Notes: a model not told the origin generated them from the sequence alone. A stretch of 64,000 bases of DNA from an uncultured Bacteroidales bacterium (GCA_946999645.1 CAMQDS010000009.1:27221-91220); one strand, 5' to 3'. Positions 55,063 through 63,208 are shown, counted from the first letter of the stretch. Program-made: numbers and translations.

Positions 55063-55401
55063 ATGTATTACGTAAGTAAAAGAATGGAAATATCTTCCTC
55101 ACACAGATTGCACCTTTCTTATGAAAGTAAATGTGAGGAATTGCACGGACATAACTGGATTGTAATTGTGCATTGTAAATCTAAAGAGTTAAATGCTGAT
55201 GGAATGGTTACGGATTTTACAAAAATTAAAAAGGCAATCAGTGACCGTCTTGATCATAAAAACCTCAATAGTGTATTGGATTTCAATCCTACAGCAGAAA
55301 ATATTGCTAAATGGATATGCGATAATGTTCAAAATTGCTATAAAGTTGAAATCTGGGAATCTGAAAATAATAAGGCTGTTTACGAAAAGGATACGTATTG
55401 A
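55063..55401 (+). CDS. queD: 6-carboxy-5,6,7,8-tetrahydropterin synthase
   Basis: 112 residues. Zinc histidines are in SSSHRLHLS and LHGHNW, the catalytic Cys in SKCEELHGH, and a DHKNLN motif is conserved. It converts dihydroneopterin triphosphate in the second step to preQ0. It overlaps queE by 4 nt. Confidence 0.94.
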   Translation: MYYVSKRMEISSSHRLHLSYESKCEELHGHNWIVIVHCKSKELNADGMVTDFTKIKKAISDRLDHKNLNSVLDFNPTAENIAKWICDNVQNCYKVEIWESENNKAVYEKDTY

Positions 55402-55967
55402 GAACTTATAGAATAAATGAAATATTTTACTCTTTACAAGGAGAGGGATACTGGGCTGGAACACCGATGATTTTTGTAAGATTTAGCGGATGTAACCTCA
55501 AGTGCGGATTTTGCGATACGGATTTTGAGAGTTTCATTACAATGACTGAATCAGAAATCATGGAAAAAGTAAAAGCTTTATCGTTATCGTGTAAAAAAGT
55601 CTGCCTGACAGGAGGCGAACCTTCTTTGCATATTGACAGTGAACTGATAAATGCTTTTCACTCAAGTGGATATGAAGTACATATAGAAACAAATGGCACA
55701 CATATTCTTCCTGGCGGCATAGATTGGATTACTTTGAGTCCGAAAGAGGATTGGTGTTCAAATGCTGAAATCAAACTTAAATATGCCAATGAATTGAAAC
55801 TTGTATATACTGGACAAAATCCTGAAAAGTGGCTCGCTTTAGATGCAGATTACTACTACCTGCAACCATGCTCATGCAAAAATACAACTGAGGTAGTAGA
55901 TTATATTATGAAACACCCTCAATGGAGGATAAGTTTGCAGATACACAAATATTTATCTATCAGATAA
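55398..55967 (+). CDS. queE: 7-carboxy-7-deazaguanine synthase (radical SAM)
   Basis: 189 residues from TTG 55398, which overlaps the queD TGA in a TTGA junction, suggesting coupled translation. The protein begins RTYRINEIFYSLQGEGYWAGTP and has the radical-SAM cluster motif CNLKCGFC (C-x3-C-x2-C) and LTGGEPSLH. It performs the ring-contracting step to carboxydeazaguanine. With queC, queD and queA most of the queuosine pathway is present; folE, queF, tgt and queG are outside the window. Confidence 0.94.
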   Translation: MRTYRINEIFYSLQGEGYWAGTPMIFVRFSGCNLKCGFCDTDFESFITMTESEIMEKVKALSLSCKKVCLTGGEPSLHIDSELINAFHSSGYEVHIETNGTHILPGGIDWITLSPKEDWCSNAEIKLKYANELKLVYTGQNPEKWLALDADYYYLQPCSCKNTTEVVDYIMKHPQWRISLQIHKYLSIR

Positions 55968-56097
55968 ATACTCTCTTGCTTCCATTGTTATTCAATTTTT
56001 TTGTTTTGATATTTTATTTTTTAACTTTGCAATAAATACACAAGTATTGGCGGTTTTACGAAACTCGCATAAGCAGGGGGCTTTAAGCTCCCTGTTA
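55968..56097 (+). other. Intergenic region with an orphan promoter and hairpin
   Basis: TAACTTTG (56022-56029), preceded 18 nt upstream by TTTG (56000-56003), would start a transcript near 56037. Only 40 nt further a palindromic hairpin, CAGGGGG ... CTCCCTG (56074-56094), is followed by TTATTATTTT. The product would be a roughly 65-nt RNA, or a promoter whose original gene has been lost at the junction with phage-derived DNA. Confidence 0.45.
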
Positions 56098-56307
56098 TTA
56101 TTTTAGCTTTCTTATGAACTTGAAATCCTTTGGATATTTATCTGCTAACTTGTCGCAAATGTCAATAAACGGCTTCCCATTAAGGGTGTGGTTACTACTC
56201 AATTTGATTTCAATGCCAACGACAAAATCGAAGTCCTGCCAACGTTCATGGTCTGCCGTTCTATATGCAATAAAAGAAAAGCCACAAAGGGTAATTCCCT
56301 CGTGGCT
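56098..56307 (-). pseudogene. Fragment of a Mu-type phage minor head protein (MuF/SPP1 gp7 family)
   Basis: An open frame of 69 codons without a start ends at TAA (complement of 56098-56100). It contains AYRTADHERWQDFDFVVG, IEIKLSSNH and FIDICDKLADKYPKDFKF, segments I recognise from the C-terminus of Bacteroides Mu-like phage head-morphogenesis proteins; the expected GWHPQCRC metal-site ending is missing, replaced by IRKLK. An in-frame stop precedes the fragment at 56308-56310. It is a truncated remnant with both ends lost. Family assignment is from memory of the motif. Confidence 0.65.
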
Positions 56308-56375
56308 TCATGTCAAGACCTTGATTTTGTGATTTGAGGACGATTTTGTCGGTGTTAGCAAAATCGCAAAGAGCA

Positions 56376-56696
56376 TCAGTCGATGTCGGCGACTGCGTTT
56401 ATCTCCTCGGCTAATGCAGTCAGTCTCTTTGCCATATCCTTAAACGCCTCGGCAATCTTTCGGGCTTCCTCGGCTGTAAATTCTTTCTTCGCTCCTCCTG
56501 CCGGGCATCCGTTCAGCTTCTGTGAAAACCAGCTTTGCGATCTATCCATGTACTGTTTTGAGAACTCAGATTTATTTATGATGTCGTCTAATTCGATAAA
56601 GGCGTTATATATTGCACCACCTCTGTAACTTATAACTTCCTTTCTTTCCTCTTCATGTCTTTGAGGATTGAAAATTATTCTTTTTCCTTGATACAT
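56376..56696 (-). CDS. DUF5053-like small protein, phage-associated
   Basis: 106 residues, cytosolic. A helical region FIELDDIINKSEFSKQY is followed by SQSWFSQKLNGCPAGG and FTAEEARKIAEAFKDMAKRLTALAEEI, similar to DUF5053 proteins of Bacteroides phages and integrative elements. It has a near-consensus promoter and an unusually long structured leader (about 190 nt). It lies between the MuF fragment and the ssb remnant, all on the minus strand, so it is probably the surviving part of a prophage. Confidence 0.6.
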   Translation of the reverse strand: MYQGKRIIFNPQRHEEERKEVISYRGGAIYNAFIELDDIINKSEFSKQYMDRSQSWFSQKLNGCPAGGAKKEFTAEEARKIAEAFKDMAKRLTALAEEINAVADID

Positions 56697-56884
56697 ATTT
56701 TTTGTAATTTTGCCCCAGGACCTTATCTCCGGGGGGTTGGTAAAACATCTTGTTTTGAGGACTTAGAGCCTATAAAGGATGCCTCGAATTAGGTTAATGA
56801 CAGATTGATTGCTCTCAGTTTCTATCAAGTCCAAATAATTGAAAATTTGAGCAATCAATCTTCTTTTTAAACTCCTTTATTTTC
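56697..56884 (-). other. Long structured leader RNA, partly resembling a crRNA:tracrRNA duplex
   Basis: Transcript predicted from a TATCTTTG promoter. It begins with about 22 nt of unpaired purine-rich sequence, then a perfect 13-bp inverted repeat AGATTGATTGCTC / GAGCAATCAATCT (complements of 56849-56861 and 56802-56814), then GAGG...CCTC, AAAACA-AGA-TGTTTT and CCCC-GGA...TCC-GGGG hairpins (complement of about 56713-56735). The second arm, with GATAGAAACTGA before it, is 17 of 21 complementary (with one gap) to the CRISPR repeat 5' part. On the plus strand the inverted repeat followed by TTCTTTTT could act as a terminator. Its role is uncertain. Confidence 0.4.
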
Positions 56885-56890
56885 TATGTA

Positions 56891-56922
56891 CAAAGATAAT
56901 GATTATTTTATTAATTATCAAA
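56891..56922 (-). promoter_or_regulatory. Promoter of the DUF5053-like gene leader
   Basis: The minus strand reads TTTG (complement of 56919-56922), 20 nt, TATCTTTG (complement of 56891-56898), a near-consensus promoter starting about 56884. Confidence 0.7.
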
Positions 56923-56966
56923 TATTAATGGATTATTAATCAATATTTTATAATAATTAGTCAGAA

Positions 56967-57007
56967 TTAGAACGGCAAATCTTCTTCGGAGGATTGTTGC
57001 TGCATTG
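56967..57007 (-). pseudogene. Probable 3' remnant of a single-stranded DNA-binding protein gene
   Basis: Directly against the first CRISPR repeat, the minus strand encodes PMQQQSSEEDLPF and a stop. A Gln-rich linker ending in an acidic tip E-E-D-L-P-F is the hallmark C-terminus of SSB, the partner-binding tail. The coding match continues past the 30 nt a captured spacer would have, and there is no repeat on its left, so it looks like a cut-off gene end rather than a spacer. The rest of ssb is absent. Confidence 0.5.
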
Positions 57008-57592
57008 GTTGTGGATTGCTTTCAAATTTGTATCTTTGACATATAAGCGACATTTTTCTCTTTGATGAAGGAATTGTCGGAAAGTTGTGGATTGCTTTCA
57101 AATTTGTATCTTTGACATATAAGCGACATTCAAAAGAATACGAACAGGAAGTACCAGCCCGTTGTGGATTGCTTTCAAATTTGTATCTTTGACATATAAG
57201 CGACATTAACGACTGCTTCAGGATGCACGCAATCAGGGTTGTGGATTGCTTTCAAATTTGTATCTTTGACATATAAGCGACATTGGTGGTAATGCTTCTG
57301 TGGCTGATGATGCAGTTGTGGATTGCTTTCAAATTTGTATCTTTGACATATAAGCGACATTAGTTCTTTTTGTACATCACTTTTGCAAAAGGTTGTGGAT
57401 TGCTTTCAAATTTGTATCTTTGACATATAAGCGACATTAGGGATTATCATAGTTTGCTGCCTTTGTAGGTTGTGGATTGCTTTCAAATTTGTATCTTTGA
57501 CATATAAGCGACATTTATATTTTCCCACGCATCAAATGGACTATAGTTGTGGATTGCTTTCAAATTTGTATCTTTGACATATAAGCGACATT
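57008..57592 (+). CRISPR. Type II-C CRISPR array, 8 repeats and 7 spacers
   Basis: Eight identical 47-bp repeats start at 57008, 57084, 57161, 57238, 57315, 57392, 57469 and 57546, each beginning GTTGTGGATTGC and ending AAGCGACATT. Spacers are 30 bp, the first 29 bp. Orientation is plus: the GTTG end pairs with the tracrRNA, as in other type II repeats, so the array is transcribed toward cas2 and opposite to the cas genes, as known for type II-C. Each repeat holds a promoter: TTG at repeat positions 2-4, 19 nt, TATCTTTG at 24-31. No repeat is degenerate, so the leader end is not evident. Confidence 0.98.
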
Positions 57593-57643
57593 ACAATATG
57601 TGTAATAACTTATATATCAGTAATTAATAAGATGTTGCTACAA

Positions 57644-57680
57644 AATAAAATCCGATGAAAATTTTCACCGGATTTTATTA
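57644..57680. terminator. Terminator between the array and cas2
   Basis: AATAAAATCCG (57644-57654) pairs with CGGATTTTATT (57669-57679). It can end both the cas transcript (minus) and read-through from the last repeat (plus). Confidence 0.8.
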
Positions 57681-57699
57681 TTTAATCTAATTTCATATT

Positions 57700-58035
57700 T
57701 CAAAATAATTCCAATTGAATATAAGCCTTAGGCGTTTCCTTTCTTTCATTCTTTGAGAATACCTCCATGTCTGAAAATTGCTTATCTGTGATAGAAGTTA
57801 TTACCACATTTCCCAACTCCGGTAAAAAAGATTTTACCCTCCTAACGTGAGCCTTTGCATTTTCAGCACTTGCACAATGCCTTATATAGATGGAAAACTG
57901 AAACATTACAAAACCATCCTTAATTAAATTCTTTCTAAAATCAGCAGAAGACTTACGTGCTTTACGGGTATCAGTAGGAAGATCAAAAAAGACTAAAACC
58001 CACATAATTCTATATTCAGAAAGTCGCGTATCCAT
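57700..58035 (-). CDS. cas2: CRISPR-associated endonuclease Cas2, type II-C
   Basis: 111 residues. MWVLVFFDLPTDTRKARK contains the conserved acidic residue after the first strand; FRKNLIKDGFVMFQFSIYIRH and the C-terminal QLELF match Bacteroidota II-C Cas2. It is the structural partner of Cas1 in spacer integration. Its ATG abuts the cas1 stop. Confidence 0.95.
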   Translation of the reverse strand: MDTRLSEYRIMWVLVFFDLPTDTRKARKSSADFRKNLIKDGFVMFQFSIYIRHCASAENAKAHVRRVKSFLPELGNVVITSITDKQFSDMEVFSKNERKETPKAYIQLELF

Positions 58036-58947
58036 TTATAATATAATAGGATATATAATTTTTCTAATTTCACCTGAGAAACATTGATACAAAGAATATG
58101 TGGTTCTCGATACGGCTACCATAAGAGGACTCTTCCGACTATCAAGATTTACATCTAAAGTAGGAATTTCAAGCAAACGCAGCTTAATTGCATCAGTAAT
58201 TATAGTCTTAGAATTATTCTCCGTAATTTGCAGGATAAATTTATCAACATAAGGTCTATAAGGTTCCATAATATCATCTGCAAGACAATAAGCATTATAT
58301 CTATTATGATGATGAACCCCCATAATAGGCAATAGTCCGCTTCCAATTAAGGCTCGAGCTACAATGGCACGTAGTATTGCATATCCATAATTAAATACAC
58401 AATTAATATCTTCACCATCCTTATTCCTTACAAATAAGGGATCTGATGGGAACAAGGTTTTCCAATAATATACAGCAGCCCGTGCTTCCAAATTATCGGA
58501 ATCACCACTCTTTATGTTTTTTGCCCATACAAGCATGTTGTTATGTTTTTCACCTGTAACCCATCTGAGTACTGCCTCTTGATTAATAATTTTTGCACTT
58601 ACAGTCTGTTGCCATATTTGCTTCTTTAAAGGAAGTGAAGCTTCCAACTGTGAACGAAATCGTTCTTGATGGATATTATTACCTGACAATGTTAGCAATA
58701 GGCCTATAGGTATATGATTATTGCCACAAGAAACCAAGGCTACATTATTATCAGATAATTCGGAAATTAATGCCTGAGTAATAGTAATTTGAGGACAATC
58801 AAGTACCATCATACCTATATCCTCTATAGGAATGGTTCTTATCAATTCTTTCTCTGCAGAACCTTCTTTAGGCTTTCTAATGCATAATTGTCTATTTGAC
58901 AAAGAAAGGTAAGTAGGATTACTAAAATATAAGGTGCGTTTTATCAT
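58036..58947 (-). CDS. cas1: CRISPR-associated integrase Cas1, type II
   Basis: 303 residues. An N-terminal beta domain (KRTLYFSNPTYLSLSNRQL, IPIEDIGMMVLDCPQITIT) is followed by the helical catalytic domain with the metal ligands expected around LEARAAVYYWKTLFP (Glu), MGVHHHNRYNAYCLADDIMEPYRP (His and Asp). It integrates new spacers with Cas2. It begins 8 nt after cas9. No csn2 or cas4 is present, so the subtype is II-C. Confidence 0.96.
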   Translation of the reverse strand: MIKRTLYFSNPTYLSLSNRQLCIRKPKEGSAEKELIRTIPIEDIGMMVLDCPQITITQALISELSDNNVALVSCGNNHIPIGLLLTLSGNNIHQERFRSQLEASLPLKKQIWQQTVSAKIINQEAVLRWVTGEKHNNMLVWAKNIKSGDSDNLEARAAVYYWKTLFPSDPLFVRNKDGEDINCVFNYGYAILRAIVARALIGSGLLPIMGVHHHNRYNAYCLADDIMEPYRPYVDKFILQITENNSKTIITDAIKLRLLEIPTLDVNLDSRKSPLMVAVSRTTYSLYQCFSGEIRKIIYPIIL

Positions 58948-58955
58948 ACTATAGT

Positions 58956-61900
58956 TTATTTTGGAAAACTTATTCTTCCAAGATTATCAATATAAAAATC
59001 ATAACCTTCTACAAGCATATTACATTTTTTAGCATTCCACCTAAGTACAGGAGTTGAATTTTTATCTTCAAAAGTACTTAAAGCTTTAATATTATTAATA
59101 TTTGCCAATAAGTTATGCTTTAGACATAAGTATATATTATTACTCGTGTGATCTTGATTAAATTTATATATGATATATAACCTGTCTGCATAATTATCCG
59201 GAGATAATTCATCAGGAGACTCCTTATATATAAGCACCTTTGTCCCGACTTTAATTACATACTTCAAAGAATAACCAGGCTCTCCAAAATATCTTTGATA
59301 AACAGATTCATCGGTAATATCTTCATTATATTTATTTCTGATCATTGCAAGTTCCATAAACTGCACAATCCTACTTTGTACATAGTTTCTATCTCTATTT
59401 TCAAAAAACAGGCAAAGATAATTCCCATCATTTTGAACATAATATGAATTCTTATATTCAAATTTAGAAGGATAGGTCTGTTCTTTTAAAGTAAGCACAC
59501 CATTTTTTGTAAGCCTTCCCTTTCCACCAGGAGCATAACACCTGATATGACGCATAGGAGCAAGCTTTCTTCCGTTTTTATCTTCACGTATTTCTTTACC
59601 CTCACTATCCAAAAGCCAAATATTTTTTATAGCCTCATCTATCTTCATTCCCTCAGTGAGTCTTTTATTAATTACATCTCTAAGCCTGTTTTTAATCCCT
59701 TCATCTACTACACTTTCTATAAATTTATCTATATCTTTTTCTGTTGCTTTATTCAAAGAGTCGATACGCTGATTTATAACTATATTGTAATCTTCCCCTT
59801 TTCTAATCATTCCATAGAATGTGTCTTTATGCAAAGAACACCTCATACTATCACCGGTAGCATACATAACTACCTTCTCTCCTTTTTTATTTCTTGCTTT
59901 AAAGGTCTTTCGTGCAGGTGTCAAAGTTTGATCTTTACTAATATAATTGATTAAGATATTGTCTTCAATGTATTTTTTAATACCTGAAACATTATTCAGA
60001 CCATTCTGTTCCTTCAGGTCTTCCAGTTCATTTGATATATATGATTCATTATCTCCATATTTTTTTGCTTCTTCTTTTTTATAAAACAAATTAAGCATTT
60101 TATTTCTCTGAGCTTTAGACGTAATAAGAATAAGCATGGTAGCGTCTATTGCATGGTGGGAATGATATAAACGGGACTTCTTTTCATCCTCCTTTTGCAC
60201 CCCTACTAAGCGTCTAATTTCGGCTGTTATAGATCCGGGTACAACCTCAACAGAATTGAAAGCTGATCGCAAATAATGAAGAGCATACTTAGTAATTATC
60301 CTGGTATCAACCAATTGACTATTTCTAAAATCTTCATTTACCTTATCTGAAGTAATTGTAAAAGTCTCTACTTTCTTTTTCCAATAAATATATTCAAGTT
60401 CCCATAAATGACGCTGCCTTATATATGAGTCTTTTTTATCCTTTGTCGATGCACTTTTAGCCTTTGCAATATTAAATTTTATATTCTTATCTATTTGTTT
60501 GAGTCTATCTATCCACGGCTTAATTCTCATAAGAATTTCACTATGATTAGGCAATTCAGATGGTATACAGTTCTTTTTTATTTTTCTATTAAATTCACTT
60601 GAACATATGGTCAAATTTGCCATAGAATTATCCATTCCCCTACTCCTTGGTATTGTATGCTCTATATCCCATTTATTACCATCAAATAAGGAAGTCAGAG
60701 ATATTGTTGCACCAGTGTACAAACAACGGAAATTTTGTTCCCTCCATAGTTTATACTTTTTAATCAGTAGTTCTTTTTCACCTTTAAAACTTAAAAAATT
60801 ATCTTTTGATTTCTTGGTATTATCGCAATTTTCCATCTGCTCAAATACCAATTTTACCTTTTCAATAGCATTTTCCAATTCAGAATCAGATAGGGTGTAT
60901 CCTTGATAAATTTCTGATATAATTGCCTTAAATTCAGCATTTTCTCTTTCTTTTATATCCTGATACGTTTCAATAGCCCATCTCATATTTGCATCATTCA
61001 TTTCACGAGCCATTTCCACCACAATCTTAGTGTCCTCATCAATCAGTCTGTTCTCTAACATAGAGTTGATCAGATTTCTCAAAATCCTGAGCGTTCTCAT
61101 AACAGACGGATTTTTAAAAATTCCTACATCCGGATTGCCAAGAAGCCTCAAAGACATTGCTTCACCATTAGTCTCAACTACTTGAGGTTTTACCTCAGGA
61201 TAAATTTCAATCTGCGAAGGATGATATAATATTTTTGTCTTTTCAGGGGAAACATTACATTTTTCTATAATATAATCGATTATGGCTGTTTCAGTCTTAG
61301 GTAGTACAAGATATGCCCTTTTACGATCCTTGAAAAAGGCCTGATATAGATTTTTAATCGGTTCAATAATAGATTTTTGAATATCACTATCAAGCTGATT
61401 CCATTTATTCTTTCCGTAATGATCTATAGCAGCATTATATATCGCCTCATTATCACTATCTGTTAGTTCATAATCATAGTTCTTTTCTGCAAATTTAGCT
61501 GTAAATGATAGAGCTTTATATTTGGAAATCAACGAATTAACAATAGCTATTGTAATTCGTTTTTTGTTATTAAGAGTGATAATATCAGATAGTTGTGATT
61601 CTATCAATTTGCCATATATATTCCATTTTTCATATCCAAGAATTTCAGGAATTTTTGCTAAAAAGACGGCATTACTATAAATATGTCCTTTTCTCAAGAA
61701 AACATTAATCTTGCTAATAGCCTTAAGACTTAGCATAGAATAACCTTGTGAAAGCGTTCCCCAAAGTCTGCATAAATCTTTTACACCATCTTCATCCAAT
61801 TTCAACTTATACCGTCCGAAATTTTCTACAAATTCTGCATCGTCAAATGAAAAACAAATATGCCATATATCTATATAATTGTAACTCAGCTTATGTTCTC

Positions 61901-63170
61901 TACCTGTTTTCTTGTCGACTCTTACTTCATCTGATTCTATTATTCTATCTTTCCAAGATTCACCCAATATTTTTTTTAGTCGATAAGATACAGGACAACC
62001 TGTCACACTAACATTATCCTTATAATTGATTGTCTTATCTTCTTTTGATAACTTTTCTCCTATACGTTTTTCAACCCATTTCCTTATATCTTCAAAGTTA
62101 AAATTGGACTTTGCTCTTCCTATAAAAAGATCATTGTATAAATCCTTACGAAGATTGTTATCTAAAAATTTTAATTCAGAATCTGTAAGCCTTTTAATTT
62201 TAATATTATTTATAAAACTCAATGCTCTGAACTCTTCATATAGAGGATGGCTTTCAGGGCATCTCCTCTTATTTTTTTCAAGTGTACATTTCCCGATATT
62301 TCCTGTTTGAGACCGAAGAGGACGCTTATAAAAAATAGTACCTTCTCCTTTTTTAGTACTTGAAATTTTCTTATGAAAATCTACTTCATCTCTAAGACCC
62401 TTCTGAAACTCAAATATATAATTCACTTCATCTAAATATTGCTGACGAATAGGAGTATAGATACTTCCACGTAGTCTTACACCCTCCCTTTCCAACTTAG
62501 CCAAAGCCTGTCCTACAGTCTTCAGATTATTGACTTCCATATATTTCCTTATCGCCGAACTACTTTTTTCTTCAGATTTCTTAAGTTCTATGCTTAAATC
62601 GACATTCTCATCTTCTGTATCTATTTCTGCAACAGTATCCCCCTTACTACTCTTAAACCCACGTCTTTGAGCAATATGATATAATGCCCTACCCAGTTTA
62701 TATCTGTCAATAACTTTGGAAAAATCAAATTGTGCCTTTGTAAGTTCATCTCTCAATTGATAGGGACTGCTATAATCCGGAACACCGTCTTCATTAAAAT
62801 CCAAAGAAATCCAACTATTGAATGCTGAATTTTTTAGGGGATATGCTCTATGCGGTTCGGAATTTTTGTCGTATTTATACCATTTTTCAAGTTCAATCAT
62901 TTTCAATGGACAGCAATTTTTTTCTATTAGCAAGTCAAGAGTTGCCCAAATTCTATATCTTCTTGATTGGTATAATCGTCTTTTTGACCTATATGCAGTT
63001 CTCTTTGAGGCATAAGAAAATTCATTTCCCTTTTCACTACCAACACCTGCATCAAAAATAGCAGAACTAAAATAATCCAATTGCTCTTCTATTTTTCCCG
63101 GTTTATCAGTATTTCTAAGTGATAGTCCTATTGAATTCGTACCTAAATCTATACCTAAAAATTTTCCCAT
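58956..63170 (-). CDS. cas9: Cas9 RNA-guided DNA endonuclease, type II-C
   Basis: 1404 residues, in the size range of large Bacteroidota II-C enzymes. RuvC-I GIDLGTNSIG with Asp8; Arg-rich bridge helix (about 55-80, SKRTAYRSKRRLYQSRR); REC lobe to about 700; RuvC-II VVEMAREMND with Glu719; HNH DIEHTIPRSRGMDN with His838 and Asn852/Asn861; RuvC-III HSHHAIDATML with His1005-His1006 and Asp1009; then a C-terminal PAM-interacting region. All catalytic residues are intact, so it should cleave DNA. Upstream lies a tracrRNA in the opposite direction; the cas9 promoter falls inside its anti-repeat. Confidence 0.98.
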   Translation of the reverse strand: MGKFLGIDLGTNSIGLSLRNTDKPGKIEEQLDYFSSAIFDAGVGSEKGNEFSYASKRTAYRSKRRLYQSRRYRIWATLDLLIEKNCCPLKMIELEKWYKYDKNSEPHRAYPLKNSAFNSWISLDFNEDGVPDYSSPYQLRDELTKAQFDFSKVIDRYKLGRALYHIAQRRGFKSSKGDTVAEIDTEDENVDLSIELKKSEEKSSSAIRKYMEVNNLKTVGQALAKLEREGVRLRGSIYTPIRQQYLDEVNYIFEFQKGLRDEVDFHKKISSTKKGEGTIFYKRPLRSQTGNIGKCTLEKNKRRCPESHPLYEEFRALSFINNIKIKRLTDSELKFLDNNLRKDLYNDLFIGRAKSNFNFEDIRKWVEKRIGEKLSKEDKTINYKDNVSVTGCPVSYRLKKILGESWKDRIIESDEVRVDKKTGREHKLSYNYIDIWHICFSFDDAEFVENFGRYKLKLDEDGVKDLCRLWGTLSQGYSMLSLKAISKINVFLRKGHIYSNAVFLAKIPEILGYEKWNIYGKLIESQLSDIITLNNKKRITIAIVNSLISKYKALSFTAKFAEKNYDYELTDSDNEAIYNAAIDHYGKNKWNQLDSDIQKSIIEPIKNLYQAFFKDRKRAYLVLPKTETAIIDYIIEKCNVSPEKTKILYHPSQIEIYPEVKPQVVETNGEAMSLRLLGNPDVGIFKNPSVMRTLRILRNLINSMLENRLIDEDTKIVVEMAREMNDANMRWAIETYQDIKERENAEFKAIISEIYQGYTLSDSELENAIEKVKLVFEQMENCDNTKKSKDNFLSFKGEKELLIKKYKLWREQNFRCLYTGATISLTSLFDGNKWDIEHTIPRSRGMDNSMANLTICSSEFNRKIKKNCIPSELPNHSEILMRIKPWIDRLKQIDKNIKFNIAKAKSASTKDKKDSYIRQRHLWELEYIYWKKKVETFTITSDKVNEDFRNSQLVDTRIITKYALHYLRSAFNSVEVVPGSITAEIRRLVGVQKEDEKKSRLYHSHHAIDATMLILITSKAQRNKMLNLFYKKEEAKKYGDNESYISNELEDLKEQNGLNNVSGIKKYIEDNILINYISKDQTLTPARKTFKARNKKGEKVVMYATGDSMRCSLHKDTFYGMIRKGEDYNIVINQRIDSLNKATEKDIDKFIESVVDEGIKNRLRDVINKRLTEGMKIDEAIKNIWLLDSEGKEIREDKNGRKLAPMRHIRCYAPGGKGRLTKNGVLTLKEQTYPSKFEYKNSYYVQNDGNYLCLFFENRDRNYVQSRIVQFMELAMIRNKYNEDITDESVYQRYFGEPGYSLKYVIKVGTKVLIYKESPDELSPDNYADRLYIIYKFNQDHTSNNIYLCLKHNLLANINNIKALSTFEDKNSTPVLRWNAKKCNMLVEGYDFYIDNLGRISFPK

Positions 63171-63177
63171 GATACTA

Positions 63178-63208
63178 TTGCATTATTAAATATTCTTGCT
63201 TACTTTTA
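63178..63208 (+). promoter_or_regulatory. Predicted tracrRNA promoter
   Basis: TTG (63178-63180), 20 nt, TACTTTTA (63201-63208), one base off TAnnTTTG. It predicts a start at about 63212-63215, immediately before the anti-repeat. The TTG lies 8 nt upstream of the cas9 start codon. Confidence 0.55.

Noticed and set aside
56114..56332. Plus-strand 72-codon open frame
   Set aside because: It lies opposite the MuF head-protein fragment, which has recognisable protein motifs on the minus strand; no family match on the plus strand.
56697..56884. Leader RNA as the tracrRNA of the system
   Set aside because: The RNA at 63212-63294 has a far better anti-repeat, nexus and terminator in the standard place next to cas9. 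The leader is reported only as a weak mimic.
56967..57360. Minus-strand open frames reading MSLICQRYKFESNPQ repeatedly
   Set aside because: They are translations of the CRISPR repeat and spacers, not proteins. Only the end of the first one, outside the repeats, is kept as a possible ssb remnant.
57593..57699. Possible csn2 or cas4 beside cas2
   Set aside because: The space is only about 100 bp and holds a terminator, so the system is II-C.
59547..63061. Several plus-strand open frames of 60-135 codons within cas9
   Set aside because: All are antisense shadows of the cas9 coding frame.
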